This document shows, in pieces, positions 51,055 through 62,821 of a DNA stretch of 64,000 nt. The position numbers and the translations under genes were made by a program. This stretch comes from Megascapheus bottae (lineage: Eukaryota; Chordata; Mammalia; Rodentia; Geomyidae), in the NCBI GenBank assembly GCA_024803745.1, contig JANJXV010000025.1, positions 17,439,110 to 17,503,109 on the forward strand, given 5' to 3'. Every line of letters begins with the position of its first letter. Position 1 is the stretch's first letter. The notes under the pieces were generated by a model. It was not told where the DNA came from, ran no database searches, and saw only the letters and a list, made by a program, of their open reading frames with translations.

Positions 51055-51114
51055 AGTTCACTGCAATACAGAGCCTGATATCAGAGTTCACTGCAATACA
51101 GAGTCTGATATCAG
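51055..51114. repeat. 30-bp tandem duplication
   Basis: Two units, 51055-51084 and 51085-51114, differ at one position (GAGCCTG versus GAGTCTG). Confidence 0.95.
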
Positions 51115-52087
51115 GGAACCAGTCCCTCTAGAGAAAGGAGTTACAGTAAACCTGTTGCTTCGTAATTAATAGCCAGTGGCACTGAGTTCATAGACTCCTT
51201 CACACAAAATGCAGGCAACCTGCCATTCTTAAGGATGTGATTAAAAGATACACAAAAGACTCTCTGAAAGAAAATGATAGCAACAAAGTGTCTTCAGAGA
51301 GATACTTCTGGCTTTTATACCTCTGTACCTTTGATACAACTCTCTTCCAGCTTATTTCCTCCTCTTGGGTGTCACAGCTTTATTCCTGGGGCCTAGACCA
51401 GTGCCTGGCACACAGCAGTCTTACCTAAAGTGAGGCCCTTCTATGGTCCTTCTAAACTTTGGACAGGCCAAACTTCTGCAATGTAAAGGTTTCCTTCTTT
51501 GTTTGGGCCTCTGTGTTGCACTGTAACAGGAACATGAGCTTTAGCTTTGAGAAAGTCCAAGGACAGTGCTCAGGCCCTGAGCTCATGCCCAGGACTGGAC
51601 AAAAAAAAAAAAAATGTTTTATAAAACCCTCCAAAACATCAATTTTATCTTGCAGATTAACATGTTAAAATAAGCCACTCTAAGCAGTTATAACTGCTTA
51701 TTACTGTTCAGCAATACAACTAGTACAGTTAATTCTGCAAGACTTTGTAACTGGACAGATTTTGTTTATTTATTTGCCGGTCCTGTGGCTTGAACTCAGG
51801 GCCTGAGCACTGTCCTTGAACTTTTTCTCCAAGGGTAGTGCTCTACCACTTGAGCCACAGCACCACTTTCGGCTTTCCTATGTATGTGGTACTGAGGAAT
51901 CGAACCTATGTCTTGGTGCATGCTAGGCAAGCACTCAACTACTAGGCCAAACTCCCAGCCCCTGGACAGATTTTAAATACTCCTATACTACCTAAATTTA
52001 ATACTACCTACTACCATCTACATTCAATAGTATCTTTCCAGAGGCAACTACTTTATTCTACAGGCAGTAATAATAAAACACAGGCTA

Positions 52088-52527
52088 AGGGCTGGGAATG
52101 TGGCTTCGTGGTAGATTGCTTGCCTAGCATGCATGAAGCCCTGGGTTCAATTCCTCAATACCACCTGAACAGAAAAAGCTAGAAATGGCATTGTAGCTCA
52201 AGTAGTAGATTTCAAGCCTTGAACAAAAGCAGCTCAGGGACAGTGCCAGGACCCTGAGTTCAAGGTCCAGGATTGGCAAAACAAAACAGAAAAACAAAGA
52301 ATAGGCTAATAAAGCCAAGAGATTGAAGTTGGGAGTTTGGCCTAGTGGTAGAGTGCTTGCATAGCATGCACAAAGACCTGGGTTCCAATCCTCAGTACCA
52401 CATACATAGAAACAAGCCAGAAGTGGCGATGTGGCTCAAGTGGTAGAGCTCTAGCCTTGAGAAAACCCAAGGACAGTGCTCAAGCCCTGAGTTCAAGCAC
52501 TAGGACTGGCAAAAAAAAAAAAAAATC
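52088..52527 (+). repeat. Two sense IDL-Geo SINEs in tandem
   Basis: GGGCTGGGAATGTGGCTTCG starts the first (to about 52290); GTTGGGAGTTTGGCCTAGTG starts the second (about 52329-52526), with an A tail. Confidence 0.87.
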
Positions 52528-54539
52528 CCAACAGATTAAGCCAAGTGCCTCAAGCCCATAATCCTAAACTATTCAGGGGGCTGAGATCTGAGGATCACTG
52601 TTCAAAGCCAGCCTGTGGCACAAAAGTCTGTAAAAACACTTGTACCATTAATTAGCACAAAGCCAGAAATGGAGCTGTGACTCAAGTAACAGAGCACCAA
52701 TCTTGAATAAAAAAGCTAAGGGACAATGTCAGTGCATACCAACAGATGTAGACACAATCTTCCTAGTCAAAACCAGGAATGTTTGCTTCTAGAAGCAACA
52801 ATTTAAAAAAACACATAGTTTTGGAATCAGTTGCAATACACAAACCAAAATACCATGTCAACTCACAGGTACAAGGTTCGCCCAGTCAGCCACCTCTTCT
52901 CACAGAAGATGCTCCTTACCCACCGTCCTCAACGGAATTCCCAGCCACTTATATAATGCAGTACAACTAATCTTGCAGGACTGACAGATTCCACTCAACT
53001 GTGACTACATTTTTGTAGGAACAAGTGATTTGAACAGTTGTGCTAGTTTGGTAGTAATGAAAGGTGACCTGCAACCAAATGCTGTATCTGACCAGCTGAT
53101 GTCAATGGGGGTGGGGGGAGCCCCCACCCAGGGAGCCCCCACCCTCCCCCTGCTGCAAAGAAAAAGCAGCAGGCAGGGAGTGAAAGGAAAGTTTGTGTTC
53201 TCTTTCATCCACTAATGCCTTATGCTTTGCAAGTCACAAGAGAAACATTCTGTGCCCAGTACAGAAGGTTAGCTAAGATTGTGATCGAACTGGTCAGGAT
53301 TCATAAAGGTGGACATATTGAGCCCCATGTGATTTGATCTCATGCGAACTGGCTCTGCACAAAAACAAAGGCACCTGTTCATGCTGGTGAGGAAAGGGCC
53401 ACAAGGGATTATTAGCCTTTTTGTGATTAAAGAAGCCCTGTGTGGTGGTGGGGGGCGGTTCAAGGACACCCAGGCTTCTCTTACCCTTATGCTGGTGGGT
53501 GATAAAGCAGGCAGTTAGGAATGTGCACCTGTTCAGGATTCCAGCAGAATGGCCAGCCCATATATGGTCCAGGAAATTCTTTGACAAATGTTTAAGTCAC
53601 AACATTTCTGATCCTTTACCTCAATTTAGTTGATTTACACATGGGCAATCTGTGATGGCTATTAATCATAATCCCAGCAAAAAAAAAAAATTAGCTCTGA
53701 GAGTATCTAGATGGTGGGATTATGGTTGGCTGTTTTCCTTTGTTTGGCGCTGGGGTTGAGCTCTGGGTCTTTAACCATGACATGCATGGACTTTTCCCTA
53801 CTGAGTTACACTCCAGCCCAGCAATGGCTTTTTTTTTTTGTGGTGGGTCATGGGGCTTGAACATGGCCAGGGCACTGTCTCTGAGCTCTTCAGCTCAAGG
53901 CTACCACTCTACCCTTGAGCCAAGCTTCACTTTCTGTTTTCTAGGGATTAATTGGAGATAAGAGTCTCAGGTCCTTTTGTGCCCGGGCTGGCTTTGAACC
54001 TTGATCCTCAGATCTCAGCCTCCTGAGTAGCTAGGATTACAAGCGTGAGCCACCGCGCCCAAGCCTGGTTTAGCAATGGCTTTTTAATGCCAATATCCAT
54101 CCCTACACATCAGTGTAGCGCTGTGCTTTTAGAAGTCTCTAGAGAACATGTGTCCCTCTTTTCTCCAGCACCCTATTCCATTCTCTATAAACTTCATGGG
54201 AGGTAAAGCTGCCTGCTTAACATCTCCTCTGTGACACTTGTTCAAGAGCCTTTGGTGTCAAAGCATCTGAATGCAGTTACAGAGTTACTCTCTACTTAAG
54301 TCTGTTGAATCTCTGTGCTAAGAGGAGCTGGACCACAGCAGGTGGGGACAGGTGGGGACACAACAGTCTTGCTACTTCCCTCTTCCTGCCTTCCATCCAC
54401 GGCACCTGGCCATGAGATAGACCTTTGTCACCAGCCCCAGAAACAACTGGCCTCTACTCCCGGCTCTTAAAACTTTACTGAAATAAAGGGGTCCTGGGCC
54501 CAGGATGATCACACAGGAGGCCCTCCGCCTGGGCTCCCC

Positions 54540-55240
54540 CATCCCTTCACCAGTCACACGGGGTGTCGAGCAGGCGGCGGCCACACAAAGGCCGGGTCGC
54601 AGGTACACCGAGCAGAACCCCGGAACCAAGGCACAGACAGAGACACTCACCAGCGCGATCACGTGCACGGTCACATGAGCACGTCCACTCGTGGGCTACA
54701 CTCACAAAGCCACACCCAGCCCCAGCAGCCGCGCATGCTCCGTACACACCCACCTACACCCATCCACACCCACAAGGCGCTCTCCGGGGCCTCTCCCACC
54801 CCTTACTTGCCCCGAGCCTGTGGCGGCTCGTACCTCCAGCCCGGTTTGGCAGTGGTAGCTGTGGTGTGGGTGGGGGCTGCAGCGGCCCGGCGGGACCCGC
54901 AGGCGCGGAGGGCCTGGAGAGCGGTGCAGGCCGGCCTCCGAGGGCGGGGCGCGCGGCCGAGCGAGCCCGGGCCGCTTCCCTGCTGTGGAACCGTCCGCTT
55001 TCTGGCGCGCGTCTCCCGCTTCCGGGTTCGGAGGGGGCGGGACAACGTCTCAGGGAAGGGGCGTGCCCACGTCGTGGGAGAGGTGTCGTCACGTGCGGGG
55101 GCGTGGCCTTGCGTGTGAAGGGGCGGGGACGCCTCGCAGGGGTGGGAAGGGGCGGTGCTACGCGGCCCCGGCCGTCACTATGGCGACGGGACGTGATGGA
55201 GATGTGGGTAGAAAAGTCCTGGCGCTGCAGGTGCTGCCAG
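54540..55240. promoter_or_regulatory. CpG island, SPG21 promoter region
   Basis: A dense CpG stretch at the 5' side of SPG21. It contains GC boxes (GGGCGG around 55034-55040 and 55121-55126), an ETS-like site (CTTCCGGG, about 55019-55026), a CACGTG E-box at 55090-55095, and an ATGGCG (YY1-like) element at about 55179-55184. There is no obvious TATA box, as usual for a housekeeping gene. The start site on the - strand should lie inside this island; its exact base cannot be set from sequence. Confidence 0.85.
54807..55020 (-). other. SPG21: Candidate SPG21 noncoding first exon
   Basis: The coding exon at 50733 has an upstream acceptor, so a 5' exon is required. Two minus-strand donors fit in the island: GGCAA|GTAAGG (exon edge 54807) and GGAG|GTACGAG (exon edge 54834). 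The upstream limit given is only a guess. cDNA is needed to choose. Confidence 0.4.
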
Positions 55241-56269
55241 GAGGCCCGGAAAACCTTACCGGAGGCGGCGGGTCTCAGGACCGGATCAGAATCAATGCTG
55301 GATCAAGGCTGGGTCATCCATCTCATGCTGGGTCCCCGCTGTGCAAAGCTCGGGGGGTGGGACATCTTTGAACAAGGCATTCTTTTTCCTTTGCACTACT
55401 AGAGCTCTGTAGTTCTTGGCTCTGGGGACTCTTCCTCCACACACATCACCTTCCTTCGGGGGTAGATTATAATGCCGTCTATAATTCTGCCAGAGGTTAC
55501 AGGCATCATCACTGCCTTTTTCAGCAAGGCATTTATTTTCAGGATGCTGAAATGATTTAGTCGAATTATACCACAGAAACCTTGCTTGAGGTTCTTGAGA
55601 GACCCCTCAATAGTTCAGTAGGACGCCTAACCAAGTTCTACTGAACCTGTCTTCCCTGGCTTATATCTAGTTAAAGGCCTCTGGAAAGCTCCGGGAGGGG
55701 TGGGGGAGCAGTAGTTCACCCCTACCCAGGATCTCAGGAGGCTGAGATCTGAGTATCGTGGCTCAAAGCCAGCCTGGGCAGAGAAGTGTGAGAGACATTC
55801 ATCTGGTACTATATCTAGACTCGTTTTGCAGGAAAGTTTTCAAAAAAAATCAATGCTATTCTGTCAGAAGATGGAAGAGGCACAGAGCTAGGGTCCAGAG
55901 ATGGCCTTCTGTTTGTGCAGCTTCAACAAACCCCAGCCAGGACAGCTGCAGATTCTTCTAGAACCATGGGCCACCTGCTCGGAAGTCTGCCGCCTGTAGT
56001 CGTGCATGGTAAGACAGCTGGCTTTCACAGACATTAGAGGTTCCTTAGTGGGGATGGGAAGCAACAGTGTACTTGCCATGTGTTGTTTTGGGAACAGCTG
56101 AGGATACAAATGCGATCACAGGATCCTTCCCTAAGAAAAATATCCCCCCCCACACACACACACACTGGCACTTGAACTCAAGAAATGTGGGATGGGGGAA
56201 ATCTGCACATTTGTCACTATGTGTTGAAAGAAAAACTTTTTTTTTTTTTAAGTATTTGTTTTTTGACAC

Positions 56270-56685
56270 TCTTCTTTTTTTTTTTTTTTTGGCCAGTCCT
56301 GTGCTTGAGCTCAGGGCCTGAGCACTGTCCTTGGACTTTCTCAAGGCTAGAGCTCTACCACTTGAGCCTCAGCACCACTTCTGGCTTTTTTCTATGTATG
56401 TGGTACCAAGGAATCGAACCTGGGTGTTCATGCATGCTAGGCAAGCACTTTAACCACTAGGCCAAACTCCTGGCCAAACTTTTTTTTTTTTTTTTTGCCA
56501 GTCCTGGGCTTGAGCTCAGGGCTGGCTTGAGCACTGTCCTTGGACTTTCTCAAGGCTAGAGCTCTACCACTTGAGCCTTAGCACCACTCGGCTTTTTGCT
56601 ATGTATGTGGGGTACCGAGGAATCGAACCTGGGTCTTCATGCATGCTAGGCAAGCACTCTACCACTAGGCCAAACTCCTGGCCCC
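56270..56685 (-). repeat. Two antisense IDL-Geo SINEs in tandem
   Basis: Each has its own poly-T tail (about 56274-56290 and 56479-56496) and ends CCAAACTCCTGGCC. The second has a short duplication (CAGGGCTGGCTTGAGC). Confidence 0.88.
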
Positions 56686-58043
56686 CAAAAGAAAAACTTT
56701 TAACTCTGAAGCTCTGAAGTCTGGAACAAGTTAGTTTTACATTCTGCCATTCTAGTGATAACTGTAGGCTTTTTGGTTTTGCCAAGTGTTACTAAAACTT
56801 GAACTCCAAATCCTGTTGCCTCAGCCGGCTGAGTGCTGAGACGTCCCCATTTTATCATCTGTCCGGGTTCTGCAGTAGACGCCAAGGTTTTGGGGAGTAC
56901 AGGTCACGACTAAGGATGTGGTTAACAGTGGTAGTCCTATATACGCTGAGACCTGGGCTTTTTTTGTTTTGTTTTTGTGCTGCTACTATGGCTTGAACTG
57001 TGGCTATTCCTTAGCTTCTGTGCTTAAGGCTGGTGCTCTATCACTTGAGCCATGGTCTACTTCTGACTTTTTTGCTGATTAGACAGAGATGAGTCCTCAG
57101 ATCTGTCTGCTCAGGCTCGCTTCAAAAACTTGGATCCTCAGATCTCAGCCTCTGAAGTAGCTAGGATTATACATCTGAGTTACCAGCACCTGACTCATAT
57201 TTTGAGTTTATAGAAACATCTATTCATATTTATGATGAAAAGAAGTCTATTCAGGAAAGCTTGGCTTAAATCCCTCAGTAGCTCTCCACTGCCTTCTACT
57301 GATGCCCAAGGTGACTGACTTGAGCAGCTCTAGCTCTGTCTAGCTCGGAGTCCCGTTTGTAGTTCTACCAATTGCCTAGAGGGCCCCCTCCCCATGATGT
57401 CAGCATACCAGGCTCTAGCACACGCTTCCCTCTAGTAGACCCTTACCCTCTCTACCCATATGAACCAAGGATTTCTTTAAGAGACAAAGCACTTATTTCC
57501 AGGCTAATTATCTATCTATGGATTTATGTATCTATCTCTCTAGCTATGTGAGAAGTTCTTGCTCTGCAGCCTCAAGTGCTGGGATTACAGGCTGCTAACC
57601 CTTCTCCCAGCTCTAACACCATCTTTGGAAAGCTTCCCAGAATACAACTGACTGCAGCTTGATCTACCAGTTCCAAGATCAAAACTGAGTTTTGTTCCCT
57701 TCTTGCCAGATCAAGTGTGTGGTACACTGCACTGGCTTAGCGGCACCAGGCCCAGGGTGGGTATTCCAGAACTACCCAAGAAAGATGCTAACAGGCCTCA
57801 ACTACTCTAAGTTTTACATAATTTGTCTGTGATGACAAATCACTTAGGCACTGCCTCATTGTCTGGACAAGGACTAGAGCCCCCCTTATGGAACAAGAGT
57901 AAATGAAATAAAATTCAACAAGAGAAACTCTCTTCAGAATATATACATACTACCTGGTTGTCCTTGATTTTTTTTTGGGGGGGTGGGGACAGGGGAAGGC
58001 TAGTTTTAAGGCTTGAACTCAGGGCCTAGGCACTGACCCTGAG

Positions 58044-58284
58044 TGGTTTTTTTTTTTGTGTGTGGGTCATGGGGCTTGAACTCAGCCTAGGCTCTGTCCC
58101 TGAGCTCTTCAGCTCAAGGCTACTACCCTACCCTTGACCCAAGCGCCATTTCCCATTTTCTAGAGGTTAATTGGAGATAAGAGTCTCAGGTCTTTTTGCC
58201 TGGGCTGGCTTTGAACCTTGATCCTCAGATCTCGGCCTCCTATGAGTAGCTAGGATTACAAGCATGAGCCACTGTGCCCGGCCT
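58044..58284 (-). repeat. B1-like dimer variant inserted into an older SINE
   Basis: Flanked by CTGACCCTGAG at 58033-58043 and 58285-58295. The interrupted antisense element continues on both sides (about 58000-58043 and 58296-58440). Confidence 0.87.
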
Positions 58285-58505
58285 CTGACCCTGAGCTTCT
58301 TTTGCTCAAGGGTAGCACTCTTACCAGCTGAGCCACAGCACCACTTCTGGCTTTTTCTGTTTATATAGTGCTGAGGAATCAAATCCAGGGCTTCATGCAT
58401 GCTGGGCAAGCATTCTACCACTAAGTCACCTTTCCCAGCCCCGTCCTTGCTGTTTAGGAAAGACACAAACTCCTTGAGTTGGACAATATAAATACAAATA
58501 CAAAT

Positions 58506-58511
58506 TTTATT
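58506..58511 (-). terminator. MTFMT polyadenylation signal (AATAAA)
   Basis: TTTATT on the + strand reads AATAAA on the transcript strand, about 207 nt past the stop; cleavage is expected near 58480-58495, just before an antisense SINE. Confidence 0.75.
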
Positions 58512-58717
58512 TAAGCTTCCTTATTCCTGGGGGGAGGAAGAGGAATAAAAACAATAGCTACCATTCACAAAAAAATGAAGAGTGAGGACGGCAGCTTCAG
58601 GATGGGGATTCTCTCTTCCAAGTGTCCCCTCCTTTGAAAGCCAGGCTGTCCCCTGTGGATAAGGCTTATAATAAATTACACACCTCACAGGTTCCTGTCT
58701 GTCTTCTTTCTAACCAC

Positions 58718-58903
58718 TTAGTGTACTGTTGCACAGCAACAATTTCTTTCTTTCTGCTTCGTGGTGGGAAGTCTGAGCGTCTGAAACCTGCACTGGCACA
58801 CTGAGGAGTCTTTCTGATACCACTGGTGCAAGTATCCATTGTGGAAGTCAGCAGCGGTGAGGGTTTTCTTAAGCAATACAGATCGGACACCAATCCAGCC
58901 ATC
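58718..58903 (-). CDS. MTFMT: MTFMT terminal coding exon
   Basis: 186 nt (61 codons plus stop), phase 0, with acceptor TTTCCCTTAG. It encodes [20 protein letters not shown] onward. The 3'UTR runs to the signal at 58506. Confidence 0.95.
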   Translation of the reverse strand, partial: DGWIGVRSVLLKKTLTAADFHNGYLHQWYQKDSSVCQCRFQTLRLPTTKQKERNCCCATVH

Positions 58904-61888
58904 CTAAGGGAAAAGGACAAGAGTGACCAGGCAGTGGTGGTAAAACTGGACAACTCAGGAAATTTTAGTTTGTACTTTTTTGGTAACAGAACTGGGGCTT
59001 GAACTCAGGGCCCTCAAGCCCTTGCTTAAGTCTTCTGCTCGCAGTTAATATTTCACCCACTTGAGCCACCCCCCTTCACTTCTGATGTTTTGGTAGTTCA
59101 CTGGAGATAGGAGTCACTGATCTTTCTCTCTAGGCTGGCTTTGACCTGAGAGTCTCCTATCTCAGCCTCTTGAGTAGCTGGGATTATAGGTGTGAATCAC
59201 TGGTACCTGGCTAGTTTACAGTTGTGTGCGTGTGTGTGCGTGCTCTCGTGCACACACGCACATGTGCACGCCATTACTTAGGGCCTGGGTACTGGTCTAT
59301 TTGCTTTTTTGGTCAAATCTAGTGCTCTACAACAGTTGAGCTATACCTCCACTTCCAGCTTTTTGGTGATTAACTAGAAATAAGAGTCTCGGGCCCGGGA
59401 GTTTGGCCTAGTGGTAGAGTGCTTGCCTAGCGTGCACGAAGACACGGGTTCGATTCTTTGGTACCACATACATAGCAAAAAGCTGGAAGTGGTGCTGAGG
59501 CTCAAGAGGTAGAGCTCTAGCCTTGAGAAAATTCAGGAACAGGGCTCAGGCCCTGAGCTCAAGCCCGGATTTGGCAAAAAAAAAAAAAAAGAGGGCTGGG
59601 AGTTTGGCCTAGTGGTTAAAGTGCTTGCCTAGCATGCATGAAGACCCGGGTTCGATTCCTCGGTACCACATACATAGAAAAAAGTTGGAAGTGGTGCCGA
59701 GGCTCAAGTGGTAGAGCTCTAGCCTTAAGGACAGTGCTCAGGCCCTGAGCTGAAGCCCAGAACTGGCAAAAAAAAAAAAAGAGTCTCACAGACTTGTATA
59801 GCCAGGCTGGCTTTGAACTGTGATCTTCATCAACTTCTATCATAGAAACAAATCTTCACTAAAATCCTACCTGCAAACATCACTCACGCCAACATACAAT
59901 TAATTCTGAACTTTTATTACCATGGAGAAATAAATGTATAGACCTGTATCTATTTTAACACACATGCAGTAGAATGGAAAGTTATAATGGGGCTTAAGGT
60001 ATCTACTTACAAAGTAAGTAGACTTGTTACTGTGTAACTAATACTATCCTTATTTTAGAAAAGAAAAAGGATCCCCAAGCTCACAGGTCCTTCCCCCCCA
60101 CCCCCAGCTCATCAAACCCAAATCCACATGCTCCAATAGCCCCGCTGCTTCTGTGATACCAAGATGAATACATGGGTAATTCATAGCCACAGATGCCAAC
60201 TAAGACATATGCACCCGACACTGTTCTAGACCAGCCTGGAGAGTGATTAGGAGAAGGGGAGGGAGGAGTTCAGGATCTAGTCTGTAGGTTGATCACTATT
60301 ACACACAAAATCCCTATTTTCTTTTTTTTTTAATTTTTTATTGTAATTAATAAAAGCGTTACATGATATTTGCCAGATAGAAGGTGCATTAATTCACATA
60401 CATTAAAATCCCTATTTTCTAGCACATGGCACCTCACACCAATATCCTGTGACAGAAAACACTCAGGACATGGAAGGCACGTGGGACACCCCTGAGAACA
60501 TGCCATCATAACAAACACAAAAATATCATCATAAATCCATCGAAAATTTAACTACTGAGCAGGAAAACCAGTTATACTACATGCTCTCTAGCTAGTAGGC
60601 TAGCCAGACACTTCGATAGATTGTTTTTTAAGTTACAAAACATAAGAGATTGTTAATAAAATTAGTAAGAACAATTTTCTTTAGAGAAAGATATTATTTT
60701 GTATATTTTGTAATCTTACACTGACAGTACTGGTGGATCATACCTGTAATGCTGATAACTGAGGTTAGAAGTTAGCCTGGGTAATAGTTTGTGAGATTTA
60801 TTTATTTATTTTTTTGGTGGGTCATGTGGCTTGAACTCAACCTGGGCGCTGTTCCTGAGCTCTTCAGTTCAAGGCTACCACCCTACCCTGGGCCTGGGCA
60901 TTGTCCCTAAGCTCTTCAGCTCAAGGCTGCCAGCCTACCCTTGAGCCAAGCCTCACTTCCCTTTTCTAGAGGTTAACTGGAGATAAGAGTCTCAGGTCCT
61001 TTTGTGCCTGGGCTGGCTTTGAACCTTGATCCTCAGATCTCAGCCCTTGGAGTAGCTAAGATTATAGGTGTGAGACACCTGCCTGCCCAGCCAAGTCTGA
61101 GACTCTTATCTACTAGGAACCACCAAAATACAAAAACACCTGGAAGTAAAGGTATGGCTCAAGTAACAGAGTACTAGCTTTGAGTAAAAAAGCCCTGAGT
61201 TCAAGTCCCAGAACTGATGTATCCACACAAAGCCACCACTTCTTAAGAACACTAAGTGGTGTATTAGCTCCGTCTGATAAATAAGCAGTCAAATATGAAG
61301 TCCTACTTAAAATATTAAATGAGAAGGGTCAGGAGTTTTGCCTAGTGGTAGAGTGCTTGTCTAGCATGCACGAAGACCTGGGTTTGATTCATTGGTACCA
61401 CGTACATAGAAAAAAGCCGGAAGTAGTGCTGAGGCTCAAGTGGCAGAGCTCTAGCCTTGAGAAAGTCCAAGGACAGTGCTCAGGCCCAGGATGGGCAATA
61501 AACAAACAAACAAACAAATAAAATTAAAATGAGAGCCGAGATCTCGATGGCTCACGCCTGCAATCTAGCTACTCATAGGAGACTCAGATATATTAGGTCC
61601 CAGTTTTAAACCAGTCTAGGCAGAAAAATCTGGAAGACCATCAGTAAAATGCTGAGGTAGCAAAACACTATGTGCAAGAGAGGCTCTGCATTCAAATCCT
61701 AGAACCACCCCCTCCCACACACACAGGGCACACGCACACATAGTGATGATACAAAGTATAAAATTTAAAAAAAAAAAGATAACTGGAAACCAAAGGAGGA
61801 TGTACCTTGCAGTAAACCAGCAGTACTTGAGACTGTTTGTGGTACACCACTGACCCTGGAATAACAGAGTGTCCTGTTAATTTTGGAT
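58718..61888 (-). CDS. MTFMT: MTFMT, mitochondrial methionyl-tRNA formyltransferase (last two coding exons)
   Basis: Joined 61888-61806 and 58903-58718 on the - strand; upstream exons lie beyond the window. The family transfers a formyl group from 10-formyltetrahydrofolate to Met-tRNA-Met in mitochondria, which starts mitochondrial translation. The exons encode [20 protein letters not shown] and on to LLVYCK, then [20 protein letters not shown] and YLHQWYQ. This matches the C-terminal tRNA-binding domain as I recall it; the catalytic Rossmann domain is not in the window. The stop is TAA at 58720-58718. The tail ([15 protein letters not shown]) is more diverged than the rest, with three consecutive Cys. 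Position next to SPG21 on the same strand agrees with human order. Confidence 0.95.
58985..59215 (-). repeat. B1-like dimeric SINE, antisense
   Basis: Right half (AACTGGGGCTTGAACTCAGG) and antisense B1 half (TATCTCAGCCTCTTGAGTAG) in the last MTFMT intron. A GT/CA-rich stretch follows at 59222-59265. Confidence 0.78.
59394..59783 (+). repeat. Two sense IDL-Geo SINEs in tandem
   Basis: 59394-59590 and about 59594-59780, each with an A tail. Both sit inside an antisense SINE that resumes with AGTCTCACAGACTTGTATAG. Confidence 0.88.
60323..60404 (-). mobile_element. 5'-truncated L1 3' tail with 16-bp target duplication
   Basis: Poly-T then TTATTGTAATTAATAAAAGC and ACATGATATTTGCCAGATAG. Flanked by AAAATCCCTATTTTCT at 60307-60322 and 60405-60420. 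It shares its 3' sequence with the copy at 28048-28181. Confidence 0.9.
60800..61090 (-). repeat. B1-like dimer variant, antisense, with internal duplication
   Basis: The right half appears twice (CTGGGCGCTGTTCCTGAGCT and CTGGGCATTGTCCCTAAGCT, about 60841-60950) before the antisense B1 half. Confidence 0.75.
61326..61530 (+). repeat. IDL-Geo SINE, sense
   Basis: GGTCAGGAGTTTTGCCTAGT to GGATGGGCAATAAACAAACA, about 280 bp from the MTFMT exon. A sense B1-like fragment follows at 61535-61700. Confidence 0.85.
61806..61888 (-). CDS. MTFMT: MTFMT penultimate coding exon
   Basis: 83 nt with acceptor TCTTCAG and donor GTACAT. The first two bases complete an Asp codon from the preceding exon, which is outside the window. 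It ends at LLVYCK in phase 0. Confidence 0.95.
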
Positions 61889-62155
61889 CTGAAGAGAAAA
61901 CAAACAAAAAAAGGTTTGAGCAATCAAATTATTCAACATTTAACTTACTTCTTAGAATTAAAACAAAACCAAAATAAAAGTGGAGCTGGGTGCTGGTGGC
62001 TTCCGATGGCAAGTCATGCCACTCAGGAGCTAAGATCCAAGGATCATGGTTCAAAGCCAGCCCACACAACCAAGTCCATGAGATTCTTATCGACAATTAA
62101 TCACTGAAAAGCCAGAAGTGTAGCTGTAACACAATGTCTATGTGTTTCTGATCAT

Positions 62156-62160
<5 letters not shown>

Positions 62161-62207
<47 letters not shown>
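62161..62207. repeat. (AT)n microsatellite
   Basis: About 22 TA units at the tail of a sense B1-like SINE (61985-62135). Confidence 0.95.
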
Positions 62208-62208
<1 letters not shown>

Positions 62209-62261
62209 AAATGAACTCCAGGCAATGGAAACGAGGTTTTTTGCTTTGTTATTTTTAAGTG

Positions 62262-62820
62262 AGTCATGGGGCTTGAACTCAGCCTGGGCCCTGTCCCTGA
62301 GCTCTTCAGCTCAAGGCTACCACCCTACCCTTGAGCCAAGCCCCACTTCCCATTTTCTAGAGGTTAATCAGAGATAAGAGTCTCAGGTCCTTTTGTGCCA
62401 GGACTGGCTTTGAACCTTGATCCTCAGGTCTGGCCTCCTGAGTAGCTAGGATTACAGGTATGATCCACCTTGCTTGGCAACTTTGTTATTTTTTTCTTTT
62501 TGTCTTATTTCTTTCTTTGGAAGGATAAGAGGGTGCATAGAAATGTAGGAACAAAGGGTGAACAAAGCAGCTACTGCTGAAAATAAACCACACTAGCCAG
62601 GTACTAATAGCTCACACTTGTAATAAATCCAGCTTCTCAGGAGGCTGAGATCTGAGGATCACAGAAGCCAGTCAGGACGAGAGTCCATGGGACCTTTCGC
62701 TGCAGTTAATCACTGGAAAACCAGAAGTGGCCCTGTGGCTCCAAGAGGCAGAGCACTAGCCTTGAGTGGGGACAGTGTCCTAGACTCTGAGTTCAAGCCC
62801 CACAAAGAAAGAAAAAAGTG
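62262..62820. repeat. Antisense and sense B1-like dimers
   Basis: Antisense variant at about 62262-62480 (GAGTCATGGGGCTTGAACTC); sense dimer at about 62595-62803 (AGCCAGGTACTAATAGCTCA). Confidence 0.8.
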
Positions 62821-62821
62821 A

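Larger units (their letters stand above)
50734..54806. other. SPG21 5'UTR intron
   Basis: SINEs lie at about 51775-51962 (antisense), 52088-52290 and 52330-52527 (sense IDL-Geo pair), 52535-52735 (sense B1-like) and 53820-54065 (antisense). A 30-bp tandem duplication lies at 51055-51114. 52740-53650 and 54070-54540 carry no feature I recognise. Confidence 0.65.
55241..58480. other. Interval between SPG21 promoter and MTFMT 3' end
   Basis: Single-copy-looking to about 55700 with a 9-bp inverted repeat at 55613-55646. It then has a short sense SINE piece (55715-55800), two antisense IDL-Geo copies (56270-56475, 56478-56685), antisense dimers (56990-57195) and a nested pair (about 58000-58440). 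57200-57950 has no clear feature. Confidence 0.65.

Noticed and set aside
54563..55402. A 279-codon + strand open frame across the CpG island
   Set aside because: GC-rich sequence has few stop codons. The translation is low-complexity Pro/Arg/Gly, several other frames are open in the same place, and the region is the promoter and likely 5'UTR of SPG21 on the other strand.
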